DNA of 64,000 nt. Source: Epiperipatus broadwayi (lineage: Eukaryota > Onychophora > Udeonychophora > Euonychophora > Peripatidae). Below, piece by piece: positions 47,024 through 57,639 of the stretch (positions are counted from its first letter, which is position 1; each line of letters opens with the position of its first letter). The DNA lies in NCBI GenBank assembly GCA_028023455.1, contig JAQFVV010006714.1, positions 248,001 to 312,000 of the forward strand. The letters run 5' to 3'. The notes below the pieces were generated by a model. That model had not been told where the DNA came from. It saw only the letters and a list, made by a program, of their open reading frames with translations, and did no database searches. The position numbers and the translations under genes are program-made.

Positions 47024-47330
47024 AACCTAATTAAAGAATCAAAAAAAAGATATTACTATACCTGAGTTGTCTACAATATATAAGAAATAATCATAAATTC
47101 AAAAATTAAATGATGATCAAAAGATATTATTATATCTGAGTAAAGGAGTCCAAATATCAAGAATTATAAGCAAATTATTATAGCAATGTATTATATGGAA
47201 AGGTATATGAAATCACGTGAAGTGAGTACACTAGTAATTCAATAAAATATAACTCAGGTATACAGGCAGTAGGTTTTATCCACTTTCATTCCTTGGTTTG
47301 ATGTTAAGTGCATGTTTAAACAAATACTAA
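47021..47330. other. Diverged short repeats, no gene
   Basis: AGATATTAnTATAnCTGAGT-like words recur near 47050, 47125 and 47240, suggesting a short dispersed or tandem repeat. Nothing else was recognised. Confidence 0.35.
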
Positions 47331-47425
47331 GTGAATATGGTCTAGCAGGGCGCCACTAGATTATCTGAATCTAGACACGGTTATATCTAATAACCTTTCA
47401 CGTGTACCGGGTTTGAATCCCCTTT
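47331..47425 (+). repeat. tRNA-derived SINE head
   Basis: A-box-like TGGTCTAGCAGG at 47338-47349 and B box GGGTTTGAATCCCC at 47409-47422 are about 60 bases apart, which is the layout of a polymerase III promoter in a tRNA-derived element. The spacing is longer than in a real tRNA and I could not fold a full cloverleaf. No tail or target duplication was delimited. Confidence 0.5.
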
Positions 47426-50334
47426 TTGGTACTTTATTTCTAATGAAAATGGAAGATTTTGCTTTTTGAGCCATATCACTATATGCACTAATATTTAGGT
47501 AAAAGTAAAACATCTTTAAACCAAAGTGGAGTATATTAGACATAAATCATTTCTCAGATCTTAGCATAACAAATGTGTTTCAATATATTTTTAAGTTTAC
47601 TAGCTCAGATTATATATAACTAATTTAGGATGGCAATTCACTCATCCTTGCATGAAATAGATGATGGGATGTGGTTATAATAATACTAAGAAATCACTAA
47701 ATATTATAAAATCAATATTTATTTATGGCCTTTAAACAGTTAAACAGCTCATTAATTAAAACGTTGATGACGATGATGATGATGATAATAATAACAATAA
47801 TGACAAGGGTTTCAACTACAGCTCTAGGACTAAGCCTAAACCTAAAACTAAATTTTATAAAGAAATTCATGATTATTGCTTAATTTTAGCATATTTACTT
47901 ATATCTTAAATAACTAATATTCAACCATTGATGATGATGAATAATCACACTTAACAAAGACTACAATTAATGAAATATATACGCCTCGTTTAATAAAACA
48001 AACTAATATTTATTACTACATTTCTAACATATACATAAAAATTTCTAGATAAATATGAAAATTGACATGAATAATAATAATAATAATTGATTATATAACA
48101 ATCCTCAGATTAATTTTAAGTTCTTCCCCCTTTCCCTTCAAATGTATTTTGTATTAAGTTGGACGTCACATTGACCATGAAAAGTATTTCAAGACAAAAA
48201 ATATTATCTGCTCATTAGCACACATACTTTAAAAATCCAACATGTAAATAGAATGTAAAAAAAAAATGTTAGTAAAATTGAAAGAGCAAGTTTTAGAAAA
48301 GAGTTTTAAATTATTTTCTCCCCCTCCCTTCCAAGCGCTGAAATCTATACTGAACTTGACACAAAATAATCTAATATTCTAATACTACTCATTATTTCAC
48401 ATTCACTCCCAATTATACACATATAAAAATATTATTATGTATGTGCGTGTTTTATCCCATAATAACAAAATATTATTAAAAACCAAAATAATAATAATAT
48501 ATCAGTTAAAACTAAAATCATAACAAAAAAAATTGTTTTACACATTAATATTGTAAAATTAATAAACAAATAATTTTCATACATTCAAGATAATTTATGA
48601 AGCTCAAAGTTATTTTTAGTAAGACATTCTTGTTTTAATCGATCTGAATAGTCTTTAAAAGTTCTTTAAATAAAATATACCACTTTATTGCTAAAATGTT
48701 TATTAAGACTGATATCATAAAGAAAATAGATATAAAAAGTCATATTACCGATCTTTTGTTTGTGGCGAATTTCCAAGGGTTCAAACTTGTCTTGTATATT
48801 GTCTATATTTCTGCAGCTACCATTTCCGTTTTACTGGGAACAATCTCTTTCTTGAGGTGTATAACTATTTGATGATGGTGACTCTATTGAGGTTATTTGC
48901 TTTAGTGGATAATTTGGAAATCATTATATTAATTTTTCTTCTCTTCCTGTCAAGCATGTGGATGAAATACAGCAGTTGTTTTCACATTTGTAAATTTTCT
49001 TGAGTTTAAAATCAGTTGTTGTAACAATTAATTGGACTTGATGATTAATATTTATCAGTAGATTAATTCATCTTCTTTGAATGCAGGTGAATGCTTTCTT
49101 CCTTCTATTAAAAACATCTTATTTCTCTGGTCAGTTGAAAGGTGTAGAATATTATTTTAGACACATATTTTCTTTCCTATGTGATGTGCAGCTTCCCCAG
49201 ATGGTCCGGAACCGATGGGACACACATATAATTTTTCTAGCCAGACATCTCTTATATTTTCAGCATTCAATTGGATAGTTTAATAATCTGAATCATAAAC
49301 AATAATCCTAATAATAATTCAAGACAGCTTTTTATATCCAATTTTTAGCTACCTTAACCAATCAGAGATAGCATCACTTGCTATTTTTGGACAAATTTGT
49401 TTTAATTAGATCTCTAATTTATTTTCAACTATATTATTTTTCAACTGAAAAGTTTAATCCTTTTTCCAGACACTTTTGTTTAAAAAAAAAATAGACTCAA
49501 TCCTTATTTCCTTTCTTTTCTTTTTTCTTTCTTTTTAACATCCAGGTAACACTTCAAATCTTTGAGCTTCCTTCTTTAGATCTTGAGATAAGACAATTTA
49601 GAGTTAGAGCTCTGACCCATTATAAGCTTCCAAAGTGAAAAACAATTATTTACAAAAAAAAAAATTGCTACAAAGATCGATATCTGATTAAACAGATTTC
49701 CTCTTTTAACAAAAAATTGTACAAAAAAAATAATTTGACAGATTTAATACTTCCTTTTCTTTCAATATTTAGGAAATGTAAATTTTTGTATGTAATGTAC
49801 ACACATCCTTCATTCTTTCAAATCATTCATAAACTAACCTTAAATAATATGATTGCTAGCTTAGGAATTATAACCCAATTATTTAATTAAATCTGTAACT
49901 TTTAAATCCCACTTATAATTAAAGAAAAGCAAAATAAAAGTATAGAATAAAATATTAGAATTGATCAAGCATAGGTTAGTTTTAAAGAAAGTTAAAATGT
50001 TGAATATTTGAAATATAAAACAATTAAATAGCTTACACATACACTGCCTATACGTATGCATTATAACTTTGCTTTTTAACAGAAAAACTAAATATTAAAT
50101 AGTTTAAATGTGTGTATTACCTTTCTATCAACACACAAACAAATAAAGCATATAATTGTTGACCCATTCTCTGTCTAAAGTGTTTAAGATTTTGATCTGG
50201 TAGGGTTTGAACTTGGATGCCCTACAGCTTCTTTTATGGTTATATAAAATTGTGATGATGATTTTTGGTTTACCTTTTCTACATGCACATTACTATAAAT
50301 TTATCTAGTGACTAAATTGTAATGTCACAATATA
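47426..50334. other. No recognised gene
   Basis: Mostly A+T-rich. 48740-49280 is more complex and has an open frame at 49081-49278 with no domain I recognise; it may be old mobile DNA. A B-box-like GTTCAAACCC lies on the minus strand near 50198. Confidence 0.35.
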
Positions 50335-50510
50335 TATATATATAAAATACATATTTTGCGGGTTCATCCGTGTTAAAAACTTTTAATATCAATATACTGA
50401 CGTTTCGACTTGGTCACACAAGCCATCCACAGAGTTATAAAAAGGTAGAAAGACGGTTGTAGAGGCGCTACAATCACTGGTTTGAATAAAACATATATAT
50501 ATATATAAAT
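50335..50510 (-). repeat. Hammerhead-like repeat between two (TA)n runs
   Basis: About 150 bp with (TA)n on both sides (50332-50343 and 50491-50503). It is the reverse complement of the 42.1-42.3 kb unit across AAATACATATTTTG, TTCATCCGTG, TTAAAAACTTTTAATAT and the ribozyme-like core, then carries unique sequence with a GTAGAGGCGCTAC hairpin. Confidence 0.75.
50396..50435 (-). ncRNA. Degenerate hammerhead motif
   Basis: Identical fold to 42230-42269: ACT/AGT stem I, CTGTGGA core, six-pair stem II, GAAA, palindromic ACGT stem III and C17. Only A6 of the core departs from consensus. Confidence 0.5.
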
Positions 50511-50748
50511 GTTCATCTTATTAGTGCTGGCAGTGACTTATTATTTTATCTTTTAAAATATATAGTTCAATATAAGTAAAAATAAATTATATTATAAAAC
50601 TCAGCTACTCCTTGAGCTAGTTACAAGGGCTAATGGTCAATAAAAGTTGGATCTTACCAATACATATCTTCCTACTGTATAATTTTTTTAGGTTCTCATA
50701 TCCTAGTGGCACCCTGGTATAGCAGATAGGTAAGAGTCTCCATCCGCT

Positions 50749-50751
<3 letters not shown>

Positions 50752-50799
<48 letters not shown>
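50752..50799. repeat. (TA)n microsatellite
   Basis: About 24 uninterrupted units. Directly preceded by an A-box-like TGGTATAGCAGATAGG (50715-50730) that may be a truncated SINE. Confidence 0.95.
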
Positions 50800-50801
<2 letters not shown>

Positions 50802-53019
50802 TTTTCTTATTATTTGAAATTATCTTACTAATAGAAGTATTTAATTAAAAATCTAAACACATTTACATAAATCACATCATTTAAAGTAATCAAGTAAAAG
50901 TGACTTGCATTCTTATATATGTTTTCTAATAAATTTGTCTGCATTTCATATACATGCACCCATAAAATATTTCACCAAAACACTATAAAATATAGCAAAC
51001 TAATAGTATAACAGACTTTCTCTGCAATGTATGATATATAGCAGTAGTACAATCAGTAGCAATGCATATCATTATTTACCTTAAGAGCATGAATACTATA
51101 TCAGCATCTATACACCTGAGACAGAACAATATAAAATACATTTATCAGCAGAATTCGTGTAGCAAACTTTCAATAACTTAACATATTCATGCCTGGTATT
51201 AATATTGAATATATATAAAAATAAGATCAAATATACACATATCTCAAGATCATCTTTTCCATAAATAAGCAGATAAATTCATTGGAATTACTTAAATTGC
51301 ATTCTTATTTCATGATAACTTTCAAAATCTTATAGCAAATATTTAATCATTTAACACATATAAAAAGAACTTCAAAGAATGATTTAAATTCAGGTAATCT
51401 ACACCGTGTAACAATTTTAATTTCCCATACACTGTCACTCTCCATATGTTTATTATGAATTTATGTGAGATTATTTTTACATTTAAAATAGAATTGTTTA
51501 TATTTTTTAATTGAATTGTAATAATTTCATTAACTTAATTTTTAAATAGTTTATTCTTGTAATAGTGTCAATCATAAATAAACCTACATGAGGTTTTCAT
51601 TACCTCAACAAAAAAAAAAAACTAAAATATTATTTAAACCTTAAATATTTAAAAGATTAATTATTAACTTACTATTACAAATATACATTGCTTATAACAC
51701 ACTTTAAAATGCATAAAATAGCAATAACATATATTTTATACTATTTTTATAAATATGTATTTTTCAGAACTTTTGATTTTTTTTCTCTTTCACATTTCTC
51801 ATTCAAATATTATATGTTATTATGGCAATGCATGTGAAGAGATGCTTTATTTCCAAGGTCATATAATCAGCTTTCAATTCTGAGACAAAATACTATTCAC
51901 TGATGAAATAGCTGTTGGGTTTCTCTTTGTACACTAATGTGGATGACTATTAATTCATTTATATAAAACTATTTTGATTTTTTCAGTTATGTATATCTTT
52001 TTTTTATGATTCTTCATCATTAAGGGGATTTTCAATAAATGCTTATTTTTAAGAAATTCTTTAATAAATTATTTAATAAAACCATGACAATTTCATTCTT
52101 CTAAAAAAAAAATTTCTAAAAATATTTTATATCTAATATGTGGCTGAAATTTTTCAAGTCAATTAATTTATCTATAATTGATGTTAAGTTTTTTATGATC
52201 TATTTTAGGCGTCTTTATATTTTGTTTAGAATCAAAATTCTTTTCCAAAAATTTGATTTCTATTTAAACTCAAAATTACTTTTCTCCCATAGTTTTATTT
52301 TATAGATAGTTTAAATTTTCTCATCTATCAAATGTTATCTCGTTATTCAAACTATCTCATTTTGTCTTCAATAAGTAATTAATAATGTTTCAATTCATCT
52401 CATCATCCTGTCATTAATCTTTGTATTTTTAAATATATGCTACCAGTTAATTATTCTTTTTCTTCTTTTTCTAAAATCACATTTCTTATTTTTCCTGTTC
52501 CATCTCAACATCTCTAAACTCTTTTTTACATTCATTTTATGTTACCTTATTATAATTTTTTTTTCGTAGTCGTAGATTTTTTTCTCTTTATAATATTCTA
52601 CTTTTAAATAAGCTTTTATCTTCTAATCAAGACCGTTAAATGTTTTATATTTATGCAATTTTCTCTTTAAAAAAAAAATAATTCTTTTTTGTAAGATATT
52701 TTTATTAAAATAAAGACACAAATGTGTACATATTTCAAAAGCTAAGATTTATCAATTAATCCACGCAGTATTTGAGAAAGAAAGAACTGTTTTATATCCT
52801 ATTGCATTTATATATTTCATTGATTAATAATTAAAGAAATCTTAGAATTTAAACAAAAAAACAATTAAAGAATGAAATGAGTGACAAGGAAAAGATAATG
52901 GATAATCTTTGGTAAATCTTTGTTTTAAAAAATATAACACTAAATTATTTAAATATTTATTAGAATATACATAAACTATTAAATATTTAACATACAGGCT
53001 ATATATATATATACCTGTA
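50800..53019. other. A+T-rich DNA, nothing recognised
   Basis: Simple-sequence stretches only; no open frame of interest and no paired repeats seen. Confidence 0.45.
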
Positions 53020-53490
53020 TAAACAATGTAATATATAGGGTATTTTGAGCTCAGACTTTCACACGAGCCTCAACTCTCCACTCTATCTCATACCACTGAT
53101 ACAATTGACCACATATATGTCCAAAAGATAAATAATCACCAATCCGTATTTTGTGCTAAACCGGCACTCATCACTTGGTCCAGATTATCACATCTACGCA
53201 TATATAGACTAAGTGCTCAGATTTATATTAAGATATCCAATCTTCATATTTTAATGGACAGGCTTCAATCCACTCCACTCTCCAATTCTTCAACCGTCTA
53301 TCCTGTTGACAATCTGGTGATGGAATGCTCAAAGCCTACACCATTGCCGACTTTCTCATCATGATATATGTATATTAGTGATTATTTATCTTTTGGATAT
53401 ATATGTAGTCAATTGTATCAGTAGTATGAAATAGTATGGAGAGTTCAGAGTCGTGTGAAAATCTGAGCTCAAAATAACCCTATATAAACT
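53020..53490. mobile_element. Fold-back element, family F, copy 1
   Basis: The left arm (about 53029-53140: TATTTTGAGCTCAGA, TTTCACACGA, AAGATAAATAATCACCAAT) is inverted in the right arm (about 53365-53490). The interior shares TTAATGGACAGGCTTCAA and CTGGTGATGGAATG with the interiors at 54.7 and 55.9 kb. Confidence 0.75.
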
Positions 53491-53729
53491 GTTAAAATGG
53501 AAACTATAAATTTTTATCTTCCAGAATGATTAAATTATATTTGCAATATCTACTTATAATAGTAATAATAACAAGTCAGATGTCACATGACTTATATATA
53601 GCTTGCACTTACAAATATGTAAAATTAAGAGCGTGCTAATAGCTCTAAACAAGCTTTTTTTTTTTTATTTATGATAAATGCTACTACAAGAGAAGGCATT
53701 CAAATCATTTTTATCTTGGATTGTCCCCA

Positions 53730-53770
53730 TCCCCAGACCGGTTTCGACCTATGGGTCTCTTCAGTGAGGA
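53730..53770 (-). ncRNA. Hammerhead ribozyme with intact core, best example in the window
   Basis: Minus strand: stem I TCCTCA/TGGGGA, core CTGAAGA, stem II GACC-CATA-GGTC fully paired with the preferred G-C at its base, GAAA, stem III palindrome ACCGGT (53737-53742) and C17 at 53736. Compared with family A, stem III changes from CTAG to CCGG yet stays palindromic, and stem II differs but stays paired. The surrounding repeat (about 53650-53900) has no identified inverted partner. Confidence 0.85.
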
Positions 53771-54246
53771 GTTGGGACATTAGATTTAAAAAACCATACT
53801 GTTTGTAAATCTATGTTTACAATATCTGTCATACCCTACAACAAGACTTGACAATCTATGACGTGCGTGTCAAGAGTGGAATGCAGAATGATTATCAATG
53901 GCACTCTGATTGAATTGAAATAATAAAAATATATTTTTTAATCACAGTGCACACGTTTTGCATATGCAACTCACATGTAAATGGAAACCATGATTCAGTT
54001 TAATTTGCTAATTATTTTGTATAATAAATGTATATTCGATCTTTTCTATTTTCAATAAAGATAAGAACTAAGTGAGAAGGAAATTTTTTTATTTTCAGGA
54101 AGAATTAATTTTGCCTGGATTTTTTTTTTTTTTTTTTTATGGTCAATTGACTTTTGATACTTTTGTATACAATATATAAATAAAACACATGCTCTTCTTT
54201 ATAAATTTTGTTTTATTAAATGAAATATTATAAAATAAGTAAATAG

Positions 54247-54290
54247 CACTCCAAAGTTTCGACTATATACTTTTATAGTCTTTATTAAGG
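54247..54290 (-). ncRNA. Possible hammerhead relic
   Basis: On the minus strand a perfect seven-pair stem (GACTATA...TATAGTC) is followed by GAAAC and preceded by TTAATAA, which differs from CUGANGA only by transitions. A G follows the presumed stem III, where cleavage-competent hammerheads have A, C or U. Weak evidence. Confidence 0.3.
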
Positions 54291-54454
54291 AACAAACTAA
54301 AAAACAATAAATATATATATATATAACAATAAATATAAATACAAATATTCCACAATAATCCAAATACATATAAATTGATTTAATTTATTTTGTATGCAAC
54401 TGCGTGTTTAGAGTAAATTTATATTCAGACAAAATATTATATCGATTAATTAAT

Positions 54455-54622
54455 GAAATACGTATATTGGTGATTATTTATCTTTTCAGCATATATGTGC
54501 TTGAGTGTATCAGTGTTATTAGATAGAGTGGAGAGTGGTAGGTCATGTGAAAATCTGTGCTCATATACCCTATATTACATATATAGACACATGGTATATA
54601 TTATGCCTGTGTTTCACTTATT
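54455..54622 (+). repeat. Family F arm, direct copy 1
   Basis: 168 bp, nearly identical (about three to four differences) to 54928-55095 in the same orientation. Contains TATTGGTGATTATTTATC, GTGTATCAGTGTTATT and GCTCATATACCCTATATT. Confidence 0.88.
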
Positions 54623-54699
54623 ACATTGTAGAGATGTCTGTCCATCCTTGAATATGTATTTAATGGATTATGTCCTGTACATGTGGGGTTCAGATTGAC

Positions 54700-55095
54700 C
54701 TTGGGTCAACATGGGTGTGACAAGAATCTCGGCCTTAGGGTGGCCTTCGAGCATTCCATCATCAGATTTTCAATTGGATGGACGGTTGAAGAGTTGGAGA
54801 GTGTAGTAGATTGGAGCCAGTCCATTAAAGTATGAAGATTGTCTATCTTAATAAATATCCGAGCACTTATAGTATATATGTGTGGAAGATGATAATCTGG
54901 ACCAACTGATGATTGCTGGTTTAGCATGAAATACGTATATTGGTGATTATTTATCTTTTCAGCATATATGTGCTTGAGTGTATCAGTGTTATTAGATAGA
55001 GTGGAGAGTGGTTGGTCATGTGAAAGTCTGTGCTCATATACCCTATATTACATATATAGACACATGGTATATATTAAGCCTGTGTTTCACTTATT
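54700..55095 (+). mobile_element. Family F element, interior plus right arm
   Basis: 54720-54927 matches the right half of the 55.7-56.5 kb palindrome (CATCAGATTTTCAAT, GGTTGAAGAGTTG, TTAAAGTATGAAGATTG, GATGATTGCTGGTTTAGCA). 54928-55095 is the arm that repeats 54455-54622. The near identity of the two arms points to recent duplication or gene conversion. Confidence 0.78.
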
Positions 55096-55714
55096 CTTAA
55101 TTATATAATAATACATGTTAAGTTTTGGTGTGTTTACTTGAAAAAAAAAAGTTTATAATTAGTGAAAGTCGGATTAATGCTTGAATGAAGTCAGCAAATA
55201 TGTGAGACTTGATAATATCGTTCGGATCTCAAGGAAGTTAAAAATTATTGTTTTTTTTGTTTTTTTTAATGTCTACTGTGTTATAAAAATTAAATTTCTC
55301 ATAGAGAAAAATTCCATATGTCCAGTTTTAAAAAATAGAAGAATGTATGAAAAACTTCAATTCCAGTTTCTTTGAAACATTTTTTTGTTACAGTTCATCT
55401 AATCATTTTTTAAAATTAAACCTTTGAAAGCTAAATGCATTTTGCATATTCTGGAGTACTGTACATTAACAATACACTTTTTTTTACGCGCCAATGAGAT
55501 GAATTTTCTCCATGCAAAAGGAAATTTTAATCTTGTCTTTCAAAAAAAGAATCCAATATAGTTTAATAAACTTACTTTTCATATATTATCCTATGTATTT
55601 TAAAATATTGAATGACCAATAATATAAGATCTGATTATAATAGGCTTCAAAAATATATAATATATAATTTTGAAGCCCATTATAACCGAATAAATTTTTA
55701 TACTATATTTATGC
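55096..55714. other. A+T-rich DNA, one small inverted repeat
   Basis: TAATAGGCTTCAAAA (near 55638) and TTTTGAAGCCCATTA (near 55669) form a hairpin around a TA-rich loop. No gene seen. Confidence 0.4.
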
Positions 55715-56465
55715 GGGATTCGAACTCAGACTTTCACACGACCCACTACTCTCAGTGCCATCTCATATTGCTGACCCACCTGATCACACACATGTCGAAA
55801 AGCTAAACAAACACCAATATACGTATTTCATGCTAAACCAGCAGTCTTATCAGTTAGTCTAGATTACTATCCTCACCCATATATATATAATCAGTGCTCA
55901 GCTTTATATTAAGATAGCCAATCTTCATACTTTAATGGACAGGCTTCAAACTATTCCAACTCACAACTCTTCAGCCTTCAATTTCATTGAAAATCTGATG
56001 GTGGAACATTCAAAGCCCTTGTTAGTGCCAAGGTTGTTATCCTACCCATGTTGACATATTAGTCATTCTGACCCATCATGTGCAGGAGAATAATTCATTT
56101 ATACATACATATGCAAGGGATGGGTAGACCTTTTACACACTATTTGACAACCTTGGCACTAACAAGGGCTTTGAATGTTCCACCATCAGATTTTCAATGA
56201 AATGGAAGGCTGAAGAGTTGTGAGTTGGAATAGTTTGAAACCTGTCCATTAAAGTATGAGGATTTGCTATCTTAATATAAAGCTGAGCACTGATTGTATA
56301 TATGTGTGAGAATAGTAATCTAGACCAACTGATGATTGCTGGTTTAGCATGAAATACGTATATTGGTGAATATTTATCTTTTCAACATGTGTGTGATCAG
56401 GTGGATCAGCAATATGAGATGGCTCTGAGAGTAATGGGTCATGTGAAAGTTTGAGTTCGAATCCC
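55715..56465. mobile_element. Family F fold-back, complete copy with tRNA-like ends
   Basis: Inverted arms 55715-56037 (323 bp) and 56147-56465 (319 bp) with a 109-bp loop. At both outer ends is a polymerase III B-box-like word, GAGTTCGAATCCC (plus strand at 56453-56465; inverted at 55715-55727). An A-box-like GGTGGATCAGC lies about 55 bases upstream of the right-hand one. So each arm ends in a tRNA-like segment pointing outward. No protein is encoded. Confidence 0.8.
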
Positions 56466-56906
56466 ACATATATTACATATATAAATGCAGGTTTAAGCCT
56501 GTACAATGTATTAATTTATACTATATTTAATAAGAGTGGTAGAATTATGTCAGCATGCAGATAACATTGTAACATAGGTTTAACATGATACCAATAAAAG
56601 ATTGCTGACCTCTGCTCTACAATAAAAAAAAAAATAATATATGTAATTCTGTAGCAACAACTGATTTGAAATTTGTGATTTCACTCAAGGAAGCTGATAA
56701 ATGAGTATTTTTCTGATGAAATTGATTCTAGGGGATTATTCATTATGTTGATTTTTTTCACATACCACAGAAATTGTAGCATATATATAGTATTGCTGTT
56801 ATGTATGCCAGGTGTATATGCATACCAGCCAAGTTGAAATTAAATAACAAGCAACAGAAAATGAATATGTGTTTATTATACTCATAATATAAATAATAAA
56901 TGTGAG

Positions 56907-57175
56907 TCTATATTTTTTATTATTAAGGGTCTATATTTTTTATTATTAATTATCACAGGGAAGTTATAAGGCTACACCTGTGGCATAATCCCGATGAAAG
57001 TGTGAGGGTTGAATATATTTCCTTGCTTCTAGTGAATTACCATATTATCTATATATCCCAGTAAGTGACTTGGTATATTATTATTTTTATTAGTAATAGT
57101 AAGTATATGGAAGTTATAAGACTATACTTATGGCATTGACCCAGGAAAAGGGTGAGAGTTGAAGATATCTCTAAT
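56907..57175. repeat. Two sets of short direct repeats
   Basis: GTCTATATTTTTTATTATTA occurs twice (about 56907 and 56930). A longer, diverged 60-bp word beginning GGAAGTTATAAG occurs at 56959 and 57109, with shared TGTGGCAT/TATGGCAT and GAGnGTTGAA segments. Nothing else is recognised from 56466 to 57630. Confidence 0.65.
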
Positions 57176-57639
57176 GTATTTATGTTCAGCATTTCAGGTT
57201 TAGTATCTGCCAGATGATTCAAATGGACATTGTTTTGTGAGTATATATGTGATTAATCAATGCAGACAAAATCAGACAACAGCAGAATTTGAATGGTATA
57301 GCATTTGTGATAAAAAATTTCATGTTTAGTTGACTTGCTGGATCTAGAAGAAATTGTTGTTATTTAAAAAAAAATGTACCACTAGAATAACATTTATAAA
57401 GGATGAAATGAGAAATAAAAGGTTTTTATTATAATGGTCACCCTGCATAGCAAGCATATACTTAATTGTTAAAGATTATTTAAAGTTCTTTTAGATTTGA
57501 AATATTATTTGAGTGTGCATGTATGTGTGGGCATGGTGAGATAGATATATAAGCATCTTGCATGGATAAATAAAACTTGTAACATTTATTAAAATGAATT
57601 TTAATAAACATATATAAAAAAGGAGTACTATTAAGACTA

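Noticed and set aside
54247-54290. Calling an active hammerhead here
   Set aside because: The core is mutated at three positions and a G occupies the cleavage position; kept only as a low-confidence relic.
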